Shown here: in pieces, positions 43,761-55,250 of the stretch
How positions within the stretch are numbered: position 1 is the stretch's first letter
Layout of the letters: every line of letters begins with the position of its first letter
Assembly: GCA_018296165.2 (NCBI GenBank)
Contig: JACKQL020000002.1
Location: 310,001-374,000 of the forward strand
Origin: Termitomyces sp. T153
Taxonomy: Eukaryota > Basidiomycota > Agaricomycetes > Agaricales > Lyophyllaceae
Direction: 5' to 3'
Length of the DNA: 64,000 nt
The notes under the pieces: model-generated
Seen by the model: only the letters and a program-made list of their open reading frames with translations
Told to the model about the DNA's origin: nothing
Database searches by the model: none
Program-made: the position numbers and the translations under genes

Positions 43761-44319
43761 GCTGCCCCTGTTTCAGAATAAATAGTCATGAAAAATGTTT
43801 TGCGTCAGAACTGTTGGATGTCAGTCAGTTCAAGTTGTCCGTATTCACGATGGTGTTTCAATGCCAGCCTCCATGTCTTAATTTTCGAATGTTGATGAAA
43901 TACCAAAAATAGAAAGGAACAAAAATCAGGGCTCACGTCAATTTTCGTCCATACAATGATTGAGTACTTATAGAATGATGGAGTACTTGTTATCAACGTA
44001 TTATCCGAATAACATTACAAATCATCAAAATTTGCTTTTTAAACTTCGGTGATTTTGCCTCAACCACAAAGGCCTGGGTAGGAGGCTGAGAAATACCTCA
44101 ATCTATTCTAGATCCCCGGAACCGGTATCGTACACCGCAGTGAGTATCCGGTCTTAGCCAAGTACCTATCACATGCACAGACCGAAACGAAACAGATAAA
44201 TTTTGGTTTCGCTTTGTTCGCGTCATCAACGATATAACTTCTCAATCATGGCGTCTAGTGAAATTGAGAAAAGTCCCCTTTCCTGATGCCAGAAAACTCC
44301 ATTCTGTTTCTTTGCTATG
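43761..44319. other. Intergenic sequence of the host island
   Basis: No convincing frame and no RNA gene that I can identify. It would contain the 3' untranslated region of the glycosidase-like gene. Confidence 0.4.
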
Positions 44320-45305
44320 TTACGGTACACCATAACCTCTGATTGGAGCTACTGTAATTAGGTATGGTGTGTGTGTTTCCTGATGCTGACGGATGTCAAG
44401 AAGTTTCTGCCCGCACATATCAGCTCCCATCACCGTCGATGCACCCCCATCTAGGTTAAGTGCAATCGTATTCGCTATCGCGCTTTTTTCTCCAACAGTT
44501 ACTTTAGAGAGACGTGCGGCAACCTTCGCCCACTCGACCATCGTAAAACCTGTTCCTTCTTTTCCACGTTTTCCAGTGGTTATGGCAGTCATCAACCGAT
44601 AATTCGCATTTCGTCCCGGATTCGTTGGAATGATAAGGCTAGTCCGTGGATTAGGGTGCTCGGCGTGATTCAGCAGTCCTGGAGTGATATCGTTGGGATC
44701 ATATTTGAAGCGATGCTCGACCATATCTGTATCTGTAAACATGGGTTGTTCGTTGCATGCGATGACTGGAGCACCAGTGATGATCCCTTTGCCCCCGATA
44801 TGAATTGATAAGTATTTGTCTCGATATTCTTGAGGGGGAGAAATAAATGGCATCTGTACCCCATCTACAGGAACAAGTTAGCAATGTACCAATTATCAAA
44901 CATTGATTGACCAGAAGTTTGCGTGAAACCGATAGTTGCATGTTCCGGTTTGTCCTTGCTGGCAGTTGAGTTTGGGAACTTGGGATTCAAACGATTGTAG
45001 AAACCTCCGTTGACATAGGCGGTGACTAGTCCTTCTCTGCGGCCACTGTCTACGGTAGATTCGTGCTTCTGTAACTTGTCTTCTACAATAGCACCAAACG
45101 CGCTTCGAGTCATGTCGCGGTTATCTACTTCGTATAGCATATTTCCACCGACTACGTGGAGTGCATAAATCTCGCCACACGCTGTCAGAAAGTGAAGGTC
45201 TTTTTCACCATTCGCGCTGCTGATGTTGCTAATGCCGATTGATTCAAATGTCTCCCAACCACCGCGAATACGTGCATAGACCAGGCCGGGAGCTAACAGC
45301 TTCAT
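44320..45305 (-). CDS. Phosphodiester glycosidase-like protein (NAGPA domain), one intron
   Basis: Two exons, 45305-44912 and 44864-44320, join in frame (939 bp, 312 aa). The intron is 47 bp: GTCAAT, branch CTAAC, CTGTAG. The splice turns TSG-stop context into QTSDGVQMPF, continuous sense. Hallmarks of the NAGPA family are VTAYVNGGFYNR (about residues 98-109) and ALNLDGGASTVM (about 270-281; NLDGGGSST in most members). Relatives cleave sugar phosphodiesters, such as the uncovering enzyme of lysosomal sorting; the substrate here is unknown. The assumed ATG has no signal peptide after it, and AGGCAG just upstream could be a splice acceptor, so an upstream exon is possible. No stops or CpG loss are seen, so this appears to be a live host gene. 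Confidence 0.7.
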
Positions 45306-45372
45306 TTCTGCCTAGAAGGAACTGCTAATAGAATCCCAGTAATATGGTGAAATACACACGTACTTGACTTGG

Positions 45373-45741
45373 ATGTTCGACAATCCAATGAATGAGCTCC
45401 GGGTCGACGAGATGATGAAACGTCTGATTAGAATCCAGCCTTGGTCTCGTTGCCTGAACATGACAGCGATCGACCTAAAGGAGGTAACACTCGTGATTAC
45501 GCGCGTCCCCAATGACTGCACGGGTGCGTTCTACGCTACCTTGGCAGAAGAGACAACGCGCATGACCCTGAGTTGGAAGCTATCGCTTTTCCCAGTGATC
45601 ATGGAGGCGAATTCATGCACTAGAGCACACCGGAAGGTGTACATCTTCAATTGTCAACAACGACCTAAATCAGGAGGCGATGTAACTTTCAAGCTTACTA
45701 GGACTCGAAATAAGTTGAAGTACATGGAGGTTCTCTGTTAA
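45373..45741 (+). CDS. Hypothetical ORF head-to-head with the glycosidase-like gene
   Basis: 122 codons from ATG 45373 (MFDNPMNELRVDEMMKRL, later YATLAEETTRMTLSWKLSLF). I do not recognise it. The start is 67 bp from the neighbouring start on the opposite strand, so a shared promoter or an artefact are both possible. Codon content looks ordinary and there is no repeat signature. Confidence 0.25.
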   Translation: MFDNPMNELRVDEMMKRLIRIQPWSRCLNMTAIDLKEVTLVITRVPNDCTGAFYATLAEETTRMTLSWKLSLFPVIMEANSCTRAHRKVYIFNCQQRPKSGGDVTFKLTRTRNKLKYMEVLC

Positions 45742-46396
45742 CATACATGTGAAAATTTTCCAAAAATATACCAATTCGAATACATCAATTCGACAGAGAA
45801 AGTCACGAGCTGGACCATGCCCTGATCTAGTGGGTTCCTACCGTGAGTGGTCGCATTCACTAATCTCTGCAATTTGTCCCTTGCCGGTTTCTAGATGGAC
45901 TTGCATGAAAATTCACTGAGGATCTAGTTCTTATTGGGAGATCTTACACCATTTTTGGTTCAATTTGGTTCAACTTTCTGACAATGATGAGTGCTCGACA
46001 TCTCTTAACACAGATCATCAGGTAGTCTGGTTTTTTCGATCGCAGGTGGTTGATTCGGGCTTCTCGGTGTATATGTAAGCCTAGTCATGTTTGGAACTCA
46101 CCGAATGTCAGCTATCGGCGAAACACATTGGAAACAAACGCATCGCACGTGTGGATGTCCTCCGAGTCAGAGAACTGCATCGTAGAGTTCTTATGGCACT
46201 CTTATGAAGGTTGCAATCAGATCCGTGAGACCATTGATACGGCGGTACTTGCCCGTAACAACTAGTACTTTAAGTAAAAGTACTTTCTCAATATACCTGA
46301 TGCTGAAAACTGTAAGCATCCGCCGAAAATTGTGGGCTGAGAAATTACTTAGCTTATAAAAATACTGCTCCGATGATTCCAATAGTTGAAAGATAC
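45742..46396. other. Intergenic sequence of the host island
   Basis: Only short frames on both strands. Nothing else is recognised. Confidence 0.4.
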
Positions 46397-46544
46397 CTGC
46401 AGCAGCAACGACGAAGGAAGAAACAAAGGGTTGAGGGTTGCACACGTCACTGATCGAGAGACTGATCAAAGTGATAGCCGAAACGCCTAACAAGGTGGCA
46501 GTGCCGGTTACCCTCGACAGCCGGCGCTCATCCCAGCCAAAACC
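46397..46544 (-). CDS. Possible exon of an unrecognised membrane protein
   Basis: The minus strand reads GFGWDERRLSRVTGTATLLG, VSAITLISLSISDVCNP and FVSSFVVAAAG between a TAG acceptor (46545) and a GTATCT donor (46396). The middle is hydrophobic enough for one membrane span. Other exons were not found with confidence. Confidence 0.3.
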
Positions 46545-46742
46545 CTAGCTTCCCTCGCCCGCAACTCGTCACCAACCCAAGCCGATACACCGAGGATGAT
46601 TGCGATAGCCTCAAAGCAGGAAAGAGAGGTTTAGAGAAAGAAAGGAGGGGAAAAACAAGCCTCACTACGCGTTGTCAAGCCTTGCCCACGCGAAACCCCG
46701 ACGCCCAGACCATCCACCGGCCGACTACATTCTCGAACGACG

Positions 46743-46973
46743 ATGAAAACACGCGAAAAGGCCCTGGTCCATGCGAGGGAGGAGCAGTATAAAGAGGAGA
46801 GGTTTTCAAAGGAAACGGACAAGCAAGTACTTGCCACGGCTCGGAAGTCCCCAGGGAGCGGATTTCTTAGGCTCACAAGCTTTACTTACTTTGGGATCAT
46901 TAGTATAATAAACTATTTGTGGTCTCGAACTTTTGAACAAAAACAATACATCTATTACATTGTCTACTTGTAG
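46743..46973 (+). CDS. Possible small gene or first exon, truncated by repeat sequence
   Basis: ATG 46743 opens MKTREKALVHAREEQYKEER then FSKETDKQVLATARKSPGSG, a charged helical start. After about 46870 the frame runs into AT-rich, repeat-like DNA and ends TYFGIISIINYLWSRTF. The composition changes at the same place, so the gene may have been cut there. Confidence 0.3.
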   Translation: MKTREKALVHAREEQYKEERFSKETDKQVLATARKSPGSGFLRLTSFTYFGIISIINYLWSRTFEQKQYIYYIVYL

Positions 46974-49934
46974 AGTGAGGATTAGTAACAAAGAGCCGAA
47001 CTCTTGCAAAGTCTGAGCCTGACACATTTGGCCAAGTTTTGTAAACTTTGTGCCACTGTCACAACTTAGATTTTGCATCGATACAATGTTGTCACACCAT
47101 CAGAAACATAATAAAACACCAGAAGTAAAAACAAACATTCATTAAGGCTGAAAACTGTAAGCCTCCTGGTAAAACAAGTTCCAGCAACATTATCCCTTTA
47201 AAATACACCAGAAGAAATACAGAACAGGATAGGACAAGGACTATACTAGACTATACACTCAATAATAGTCCAATCACTGTAATGGGAGGGGAAGCATGGG
47301 ACTGGCAAAAGCACCTGAGTAGCATCAATTCTGGCAAGATCTAGATCAGATCTAAGAATAATCAGATTGGAATGTTGACTGAAAGGAGAATAATGGGAAT
47401 GAATGGGATGGGGGAATAGGAATGGAATGGAGGAATAGGAAAGAATGGAAAGAATGAGAAAGAATGTAATGGAAGGATAAGAAATGAATGGAATGAAGGG
47501 AAGGGAAAGGAAGATGAATGGAAGAACCTGAATGGGGAAGAATAGGAATGGAATGGAAGAATATGAGTGGGAGGGCAAAGATGAATGGAAGAAATACAAA
47601 GGAGGAAGAGATAAATGGGGCAAATGGAAGCTAAGAATGCAAAAGAGGAATGATGGCACAAGGAACTAGCCTGTGGCACTGAAATAGGCATCCAAAAAGG
47701 GGAATTAGAATAACAGTTATGAATAAGGGGCTGGAAAGTGTGAAACCAAAAGTCACATGTAGGGGGTGGTCTGTGCACTGGAGAAAGAGGTATAAATAGT
47801 CCAAGTAGAGTAGCAAATAGACAGGCAATTAATAGGCAAAGCCTTGGTAGTTCACAGAGAGTGAGTCACTTAGGCTGGAGTTTGTTGAAACCCCTCTACA
47901 TTCAGAATAGAAATATTTTGGAAGTAAACCTTGACCTCGAACATTTCTCAAAACATCAGTGTGGAATTGGAGTGGACTTCCTAAGTCTTCAAAAAGCCCC
48001 ACAACTATCAGTATTACTCTAAACAAGTACTACAGTATCACCATCAAGCAAATGTTTTCCCCAATGGAGCAATGGTCTTCATGACTTCAAAGAGTGCCCA
48101 AAATTAAAATTCAACATATAGGGGTACTATTAAAACTAAGTGTTTACCTTACCTATGATAGAACTAGGTCATGTCAATCATGTGTGGGTGCCTGGAGAAG
48201 AGACATGAGTGGAAGCTGAAACCTTAAGGCCTTTCCAGGGACCCAGTTGGGCTTGTAGTTAGGACAGGGTTAAGAATGGGGCTTGTAACAAGGATAACAT
48301 CCCAGTTTACCTTTGTCACTTTTAGCCCAGTTTAGGAAGATTCCTTGAACAGAATCTTGAGCAAGATCCTGTCACAGTTGACACCCAGTCAGAAGTCTAG
48401 GCATTATCTAACTCTTTGTTGATTTACACTGCATTCAAGGTAGAATAAAGTACTTTAAAGCCCCAGAGACAATATCATGCATCAAGAATTGCTTGATAAT
48501 GCAACTCAAAGTACAACTTGCTCTAGAGATAATTGCTTGACATTATGCTACACTATTGGTCCAACTCTGTTCCTCTGCAGCTCCCTTGATTCCACCATAT
48601 TGCTTCCCCCCACATTGTCCCCTGGCTACTAGAATCCTGTCTACCCCATTACCACCATCACCAGTTGATCCTTATCTGGATTCCCATATTGTCCACAATA
48701 CATATTCATTTGTCTCATACTTGTAGTTGCTCTCCATGATCAGGTCCTTCAGGTTGTCAGGGTTTACTGCAAGAGTTTGCATTAGATGTGAGGACAGAAT
48801 TGTGGCATAAGAACATGCCTGGTGATGTGCTCAGTATTTCTGTAGCTTGTTTTGGAACAAATGCCATTTTTTTTTCCACAGTTCAGCTTCTTTTAATCAT
48901 ATTGAGCTATTTATATATTAGATATCTCATTATGTAAGTAAATTTTAATGGTTTTTGACTATTGGAATGCCAAACAATTCATGCTTCAGGCATACTCCTT
49001 CTGAAAACCAACCTTTTACTACTCCTGAAAGCTAAAGTCAACAAACTAGGATTCAAAGAAGACTTTAACAGTTACAAATAACAGATCCTGATGATTGTCA
49101 TGCAAATAGAAATATTAGATCTTTAGAACAATTAGATCTTTAGAACAAATCAATACTGTGGTTGTACCACCACTTCAATTTGGGCCTGGGATATGGGAAC
49201 TTGGGGTATTAATCAGTTTATGGCATCTGGGGGTTTGAGACCTACAGCCACTGCTTCTGGCTCTTCAGAGAGGTATATCAGACATTCTACTGTTGCTGAT
49301 GATTCATTTCTATGGTCATTTGAGAAATAGTTTTTCCTGAAAGATGTGATGCTCCTTTGCAGAATCATTTGATTAGAATGATGCCACCTCTATCTGCTCC
49401 TAACTGGACAGAGGACACTTGAGTGCTCTCAGTATTGACACCTCCAGGACCAGCTACAGCTGGTCAAATGAGAGTGGCTGCTGGCAGTCCTCCTGCCATC
49501 ACACCACTCTCTCTCCCCACACTCCCCATACCATGAGGATGATCTGACAAGTTCCAAAGTCTCATGTGAAGCACTATGGAGTGCTCCATCAAACTCTGGT
49601 TCAGCACTAGGCCCAAACACCTGACCTTCCATAGTCATGATATTACCCATTGAGGAAGGTGAATGTCAAAATTTCAATGTTCTGATTGTAACACATGGCA
49701 GTGAACTTCTTTCTAGAAGTTCAGCTCCTTTGCAAACAAGTCAATGCTTGTTTGACTTGAAAAAATGTAACATTTCCATCATAGTTTGGATAGCTTCCAG
49801 TTCACACCTTGTAGTGTGTGGAGTTGCAGGAAAAGGTGGAGACAGAGATGGAAACAGACAAGACAAGACAAGAGTCAAGATGAGATGAGAACAAGACAAG
49901 AACAAGATGCAATTGAGACAATATGGAGACTGAG
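46974..49934. other. Unassigned old repeat sequence
   Basis: CpG-poor and without open frames that look coding on either strand. It contains the polypurine block at 47395-47640 and, at 49820-49930, short G/A-rich pieces resembling the middle of the A/D LTR. Confidence 0.35.
47395..47640. repeat. Degenerate GGAAT-type polypurine repeat
   Basis: About 245 bp almost free of C, built from variants of GGAATG and GAATGGAA. It looks like an eroded pentanucleotide satellite. Confidence 0.6.
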
Positions 49935-50847
49935 TCAGGTTCTGCTGACTATGGGGGCTCAACTTAACTGGGCAAGCCCTTACTAGGCAGACACAATGTC
50001 ATGCACTTATAACCTAGCATTCTGGAGTGGTCTAGACTTCAGATACTTGTGAAGATAAGCCAAGAGAAGCAGTTTGAGCAAGTCCAGAGTGGTCCAAGGA
50101 AGTCTCAGACCAGGTATGATAGAGGTTGGATTTGGAGGCATGTCAGGCACAAGTCCATAGGTGTATATCCAGACTGTGGGGCAAGTGGAGGTTACACAAG
50201 CAATGGGATTGGGGCCAGAGATTGGTGGGAGATCAATTTAGACTGATGGGTTCTAGAGCCAAGTGTAGGATGAGGTCTGGAGTTAGTTATGAATGTTGTA
50301 GGGTCATAACATGTGTGTGGAGCTTGTAATGGCATTAGAATTGAAAGGAACTTAGGCAACAATAATGGAAACAGAGACAGGCAAGACAAGACAGAGTTGA
50401 GGTGAGACAGAGATGAGAAAGAGATAGATTTGATGAGACACAAGACTAGAGATAGAAATAGAGAGGAGACCAGGAAATGTAACAGAAACAGACATAACAG
50501 GAAACAGTAACCACAGGTAATGCAATATCAAGACTAGAGTAAGGAATACTACTCTACAACTTATATACTAGCTACTGGAACTCTTCTGGGAATAACAGGT
50601 CTGGCAGTGGGGCTTGTTGGGGTTGTATAGAGTTGAGGGGTGTCAGTTATGATCAGTGGGTAGGCTGTGGTGATATACTGATGGGATTTGATGAGAACAC
50701 AAGCTACCCCAGAGTTGTCATGATGTTTCAGACTTGGTTGTGTAAGCTGTGGTGACAAGTCAGTAATGTATGCCAGAATCAGGAATAGTGTTGGGGGATT
50801 CCAGGGGCTCAGGAGAGGAAGAGGAAGCATTGGGGCCTGCAGGGAAT
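49935..50847 (-). repeat. Old A/D-type LTR, truncated
   Basis: It begins like the D LTR (GTCAGGTTCTGCTGAC) and contains the self-primer block AATATCAAGACT and TATATA at 50524-50565. It ends before the terminal TGACA, where a second LTR begins. Nearly all CpG is lost. Confidence 0.75.
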
Positions 50848-51604
50848 TGTCAGGTTCTGCTGACTATGGGGGCTCAGCTTAACTGAGTGAGTCCTTACTA
50901 GGCAGATGCAATGTCCTGCACTTATAACCTAGAGTTCTGGAGAGGTCTGAACTTCAGATACTTGTGGGAGTAAGCCAAGCAAAGCAGTCCAAGCAAGTCC
51001 AGAGTGGTCCAGGGAAGTCTAAGAAAAGGTACAAGGAAGAGTTGGGCTTGGAAAAGACTCAGATACAACTCTGGAGGCAAGTATTAAAAGTGTGGAGCAA
51101 ATGGAGGCTATGCAAGTGATGGGAGCAGGGCCAGAGTTTGATGGAGGATTAATCAATGTTGATGGGTTTCAAAGCCAAGCATAAAGCAAGGTCTGAAGTT
51201 GGTTATGAATGTTTGGAAGTTGTAATCATAAGCACAGAGTTTGTAATAACATTAGAGTTGAAGGGAACTTAGGCACAATAAAGGAAACAGAGATAGTCAA
51301 GACAAGATAGAGTCAAGGCAAGGTTGAGACAAGAACAAAAATAGATTGAAATGGGGTTACAAGACAATAACAAGAATAGAAACAAGACAAGACTGGGAGG
51401 CTGAGATATGAGGAAATGTAATAAGAAACACAAAACACAAAGAAACAATCAACAGCACATAGGTAATATCAAGACTAGAGCAAAGGATACTACTCTATGA
51501 CTTATATACTGACTACTGGGACAGCTCTGGGGATAGCAGGTCTGATAGCAGGACTTGTCAGGGCTGCATGGAGTTGATGGGTGTCAGTTACAATCAGTTA
51601 GTGG

Positions 51605-51609
51605 GCCAC
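51605..51609. repeat. Target site duplication of the KH-type element, left
   Basis: GCCAC, repeated at 53597-53601. Confidence 0.8.
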
Positions 51610-52040
51610 TGGATGAATGTTCTGTGGATAAACCCAATGGAAGGCAAGCAGACACAGGCAACAAGCAAGAGTCAAAGGAGCATAGAGGCAGCTCAGAGTT
51701 GGGCAAGGAGTGAGCATAGCAAGCCAAATGCGGATAACAACACTGGAGTTCTTACAGTCAGTTCAATGTATAGGCTAGGAGAACACCACTATTGTTCAGT
51801 CAGAGGATAATCTATCCTGCTGACCAGCTTATATACTACATCTGTGGCTTGCTAGGACTAATGCTATATGTGGTAGGTAGCTCAGGTATGCTAAGTAGTA
51901 ATGACTAGCAATATATCAAAAGAAGAAATAGGGTCCAATAACTACAAAAGGCTAACTACTACTATCCAGAGAGTGCAGGGGCTTAGTAGCCAGTCAGTTG
52001 GAAGGCTAGAGATGATGCGGTTCCTATGACTAAGGCTGGA
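51610..52040 (-). repeat. 3' LTR of the KH-type element
   Basis: 431 bp, matching the right LTR but lacking about 45 bp next to the interior. It has TATATAAG on the minus strand at about 51825. Confidence 0.75.
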
Positions 52041-52076
52041 CCCCCTCCTCAAGGTTTGTTAACCAAACAAACAGTG

Positions 52077-53028
52077 TTACCTTCTCCAATAAGGGTGACT
52101 GAGTTGAGCAGTGCCATGTGATACTGCAGCATAATGACCAAAAGTGTAGTTGATTACTAGAGTTGATGCATCAGGTGTCAGAGTAGAGAGAGCCATAGGA
52201 GATGTCATGTTCATCAGAGAAGCTGGAGTGGCCCCAAACAAGTGAATCCTTAACATTAGCAAGTCTAAAGGAAGAGATGGAGGTTGCCAGGTAGAAGGGG
52301 TAGCAGCCATGGTTGCCAGCACAGAAGCTGTCAATGGAGCACTAGAAGAGGGCACTCTGAGCTGGGTAGGAGTAGGGGTGGACAATGTGGTGTGCCAGCA
52401 CAGCAACTGCCAGCACAACATTGCCTATGTGTTGCTTCTATAGTATGCAGACTTGCTTCTTAACTATTCACTTTCCAATAACCACAAGGGCTTCTCCAAT
52501 CTGCTGATTAGGGCCCCTGATAGAGACATACCAGCAGTCTCCACCAGCTGAACTAATTATAAAGGCTACTAAGCAGGCATCAGAGATGTTTAGGGCTTGT
52601 TTAAAGCCCTGCTCCTGGTGACTAATCACATGCACAACAAGAGAGTTGGGGAGTTCAAGTGCACACTCAAAATGTAGGGTATGGCTATCTGTAGGAGGAA
52701 GGTCCTGAGCAAAGGGAATGGCATGGAGAGCATTAGTGGTAGAGTGTGCTACATGTCAAGGGATGTGAGAGGTGGGCATAATAAGAGTTTTGGTAGTAGA
52801 CTTGGGCTTTGGCTACCCAGGAGGAGCTAATTGTGTTGCCAAGCCTGAAGGGACTAAGCAGCCACCCATATTAGGCTGCAAAGCTCTTTGGGCAGAGGCA
52901 ATGGTAGCAACAGGTGTGAGCATATGACTAGACTTGAGTGCTGCTAGTCTGCTTGTAAGTCTTGCCACAAAAATTAGCAGTCTCTCAATAGTATTAGCAG
53001 AATCAGACAAAGTGGCAGAGGATGACAT
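52077..53028 (-). pseudogene. KH-domain-like protein of the short LTR element
   Basis: The minus strand starts MSSSATLSDSANTIERLLIF (53028). After two stops it reads a compact domain at 52450-52740: ALELPNSLVVHVISHQEQGF, KQALNISDACLVAFI, then YVSIRGPNQQIGEALVVIG and a basic end. This order (hydrophobic strand, GxxG-type loop, helix, strand, IRG..QIGEA helix) is that of an RNA-binding KH domain; the loop has lost its glycines here (ISHQEQG). A Pro/Ser/Thr-rich tail (52080-52420) follows in another frame. A role in binding element RNA, like a nucleocapsid, is my inference. Confidence 0.55.
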
Positions 53029-53119
53029 AGTGTCTTTGAGGTTTGGGTGAGATCAAAAGTAGGTGGTAGGTTGGGTGCTGTGGGCTAGAGATGTGGACAG
53101 CATAGGGGATCAAACAAGC

Positions 53120-53596
53120 TGTAAAGGGACAAATGTTCTGCAGATAAACCCAATGGAGGGCAAGCAGACACAAGTGACAAGCAAGAGTCAAAGGAGCACA
53201 GAGGCAGCTAAGAGTCAGGCAAGGAGCAAGTGTAGTGAGCCAAATGTGGATAACAATGCTGGAGTTCTTATAGTCAGTTCAATGTGTAGGCCAGGAGAAC
53301 ACTGCTATTGTTCAGTCAGAGAATATTCTATCCTACTAACCAGCTTATATACTATGTCTGTGGCTATGCTATGACTAATGCTATATGTGATAAGTGGCCT
53401 GAGTATGCTAAGTAGTAATGACTAATAATATATCAAAAGGAGAAATAGGGTCCAATGACTACAAAAGGCTGATTACTACTATCCAGAGAGTGCAAGGGTT
53501 CAGCAGCTGGTTAGTTGAAAGGTGAGAGATAATGCAGTTCCTATAACTAAGGCCAGATAGAGTCAGAGTTACCTAGAATAGAGTTGTCCCCTTACA
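53120..53596 (-). repeat. 5' LTR of the KH-type element
   Basis: 477 bp, TGTAAAGGGAC..GTCCCCTTACA, with TATATAAG on the minus strand near 53345. Confidence 0.8.
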
Positions 53597-53601
53597 GCCA
53601 C
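53597..53601. repeat. Target site duplication of the KH-type element, right
   Basis: GCCAC; the D-type LTR sequence resumes here. Confidence 0.8.
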
Positions 53602-53957
53602 AGTGATATACTGATGGGATCAGATGAGAACATGGGCTGCCCCAGGATTGCTGTGATGTTCCAGACTTGGTCAGGTAAGCCATGGTGGCAAGTCAGTGAT
53701 GTATGCTGGAATCAGAAACAGTGTCAGGGGAGTTCCCTGGGCTCAAAAAGAAAAGGAGAAGCATCAGAGCCTGCAGAAAATGCATCAGAGTTTGCTAGGA
53801 AGCTGTCAGGGTTTGCTGGAGAAGCATCAGATTTGGCCAGGGTGGGTGCTTGTGGATGGATAAAGGTTGGAGTGGGTCAAGAGAGTGTTGGCAGGTGCTC
53901 TGGAGAGATGTAGGGCTGTTGGGGAGAGGTCCAGAGGCCTGGGATTGGGTTGTGACA

Positions 53958-55250
53958 TCACTCCTCCTCTTGTGTTGAACCCCTCAAGACACAGGGCATG
54001 AGTTGGGGATTAGCAAAAGGCATGAGAATCAAAGTCTGAGCAATATTGATCAAACTGCACCAAGTGGTGGCAGTGTGGAGACCAAAGTTGAAGTATGGCC
54101 ACTGTCTATCAGGGGGCTCTTCCAAATTAATCAAAAGGGTCAGATGTACCCTGGTGCTCTTTAATTTCTCAAATGTCTTCCTTAGCATTGTTATCAGCAT
54201 CTTTGTCAGCTGCATCCCTGACACCTCTGTCTTCCAATAAAAACCATGTTGACATGTGGGCAGAGTACAAAGGCTGCTATGCAGAGTTCAATTATTGGTG
54301 GGACTGCAAGAAGGTAGAGTCAATGTATTGTAGCTGTAGGTGTGCTGATTCTGTATTTGGGCTGGGCTGATCCACTTGCAGAATTGTTGGCAGCAGTGGG
54401 AGGTCTATCTGGGGGCTCCTTCCAGACTCCAGGGTTGTTGTCACAGTCAGCCCCAGCCCCACAAGCATGCTCATTGAGGCCTAGCCTGGGGCTGGGAATG
54501 GTTCAGGTTGTCCTGGAGGCCCAGCAAGTTCCCCAGGCAGAAGTGATGCTAGAGAGGTTTGCAGAGGCAGTTGGGCAGTTGCAGGAGTTCCTAATGTTAA
54601 AGTGGTGTTGAGCAGAAGCTCTGGTAAGTTGTTGGGCATGTTATTCTATACTCTGACTGAACCTTATTTAGTGTGCTCTTTATGCCCAGTGTGGGGAGCA
54701 GTTTAGCTTTAAGGCACCAGTACAGGAGTCTTACCAGGACTCATTTGTCTGCTTCCCATGTCATACCTGGCACAAGTGCTCCATTTCATTAAGTCAGTGC
54801 ACTGCCTATATTATAGTGGAACAGGGCTGGATCTTGGAATGGGTAAAAGCACAGCTAGAGGAGGGGCAGAAGAGCAGGATGTTAAGCTGAAGATCTGGGC
54901 CAGAGGATGGGAGGAGTGCAGGGCAACTCACAGAGAAGCTTGGACCTCTGTAGAGTGGACAGAGAGAGGGGGCTCTGGCAGCATGAGACAAGGGTAAGTG
55001 GAGGGTTTTCCCCTCAGTGGAGGTGGGGCTCAGCAGGTGGCCATGGGCAGGGAGTCAATGGTGGGCCTCCCAGGGTCACATGTGTACTCTTCTAAAACAG
55101 GAGTTCTGATGGGAAAGTCTGGGGGGACTTCTGAGCCATCCTCCTCAATCTCCAAGACTTTCTTGCTCCAATGGATGGAGGCATTGATGGAGATGCTGGT
55201 GCCTTACAAGGAGAAGCTCTAGAGGGTAGAGGAGGATTGCAATGCTGTGC
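53958..55250 (-). mobile_element. Interior of an old D-type element (truncated)
   Basis: The first 215 bp align with 32771-32980 of element D, including GAGCAATATTGATCAA. The distance from the LTR to the antisense ATG is nearly the same (216 against 211 bp). The sequence ends at the AT-rich island, so the 5' LTR is missing. Confidence 0.7.
54173..54890 (+). pseudogene. Decayed spliced gene on the antisense strand of the old D-type element, Cys-rich
   Basis: ATG 54173 (MSSLALLSASLSAASLTPL) is in the same place as the start of the element D gene. A 48 bp intron of perfect form is at 54624-54671 (GTAAGT, CTGAC, TTTAG), and a less certain one is at 54340-54381. After splicing, the last part reads CALYAQCGEQFSFKAPVQES then SFVCFPCHTWHKCSI, a run of CxxC pairs that suggests zinc binding. 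Stops (for example TGA at 54609) make it a pseudogene. Beyond the first codons it does not look like the coiled-coil gene of element D. Confidence 0.5.

Larger units (their letters stand above)
51610..53596 (-). mobile_element. Short LTR element encoding one KH-domain-like protein
   Basis: It is 1987 bp. Similar terminal direct repeats lie at 51610-52040 and 53120-53596, with ends TGTAAAGGGAC and GTCCCCTTACA. The target duplication is GCCAC and it sits inside the old D-type LTR. Orientation is minus: a purine tract (GAGGAGGGGG) is at 52041-52050 and the coding frame is on the minus strand. There is no pol. It resembles gag-only or TRIM-like elements that depend on another element's enzymes. 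Confidence 0.75.
50848..53957 (-). repeat. Old D-type 3' LTR (split by the KH-type element)
   Basis: It starts TGTCAGGTTC and ends GGTTGTGACA. Without the 51610-53596 insertion it is about 1.1 kb, the same length class as the D LTR, and it is strongly CpG-depleted. A purine tract (minus strand GAGGAGGAGTGA) follows at 53958. Confidence 0.8.

Noticed and set aside
44045..44200. Possible structured RNA gene (GC-rich hairpins around the CCGGAACCGG region)
   Set aside because: No tRNA, 5S or snRNA consensus could be matched by eye.
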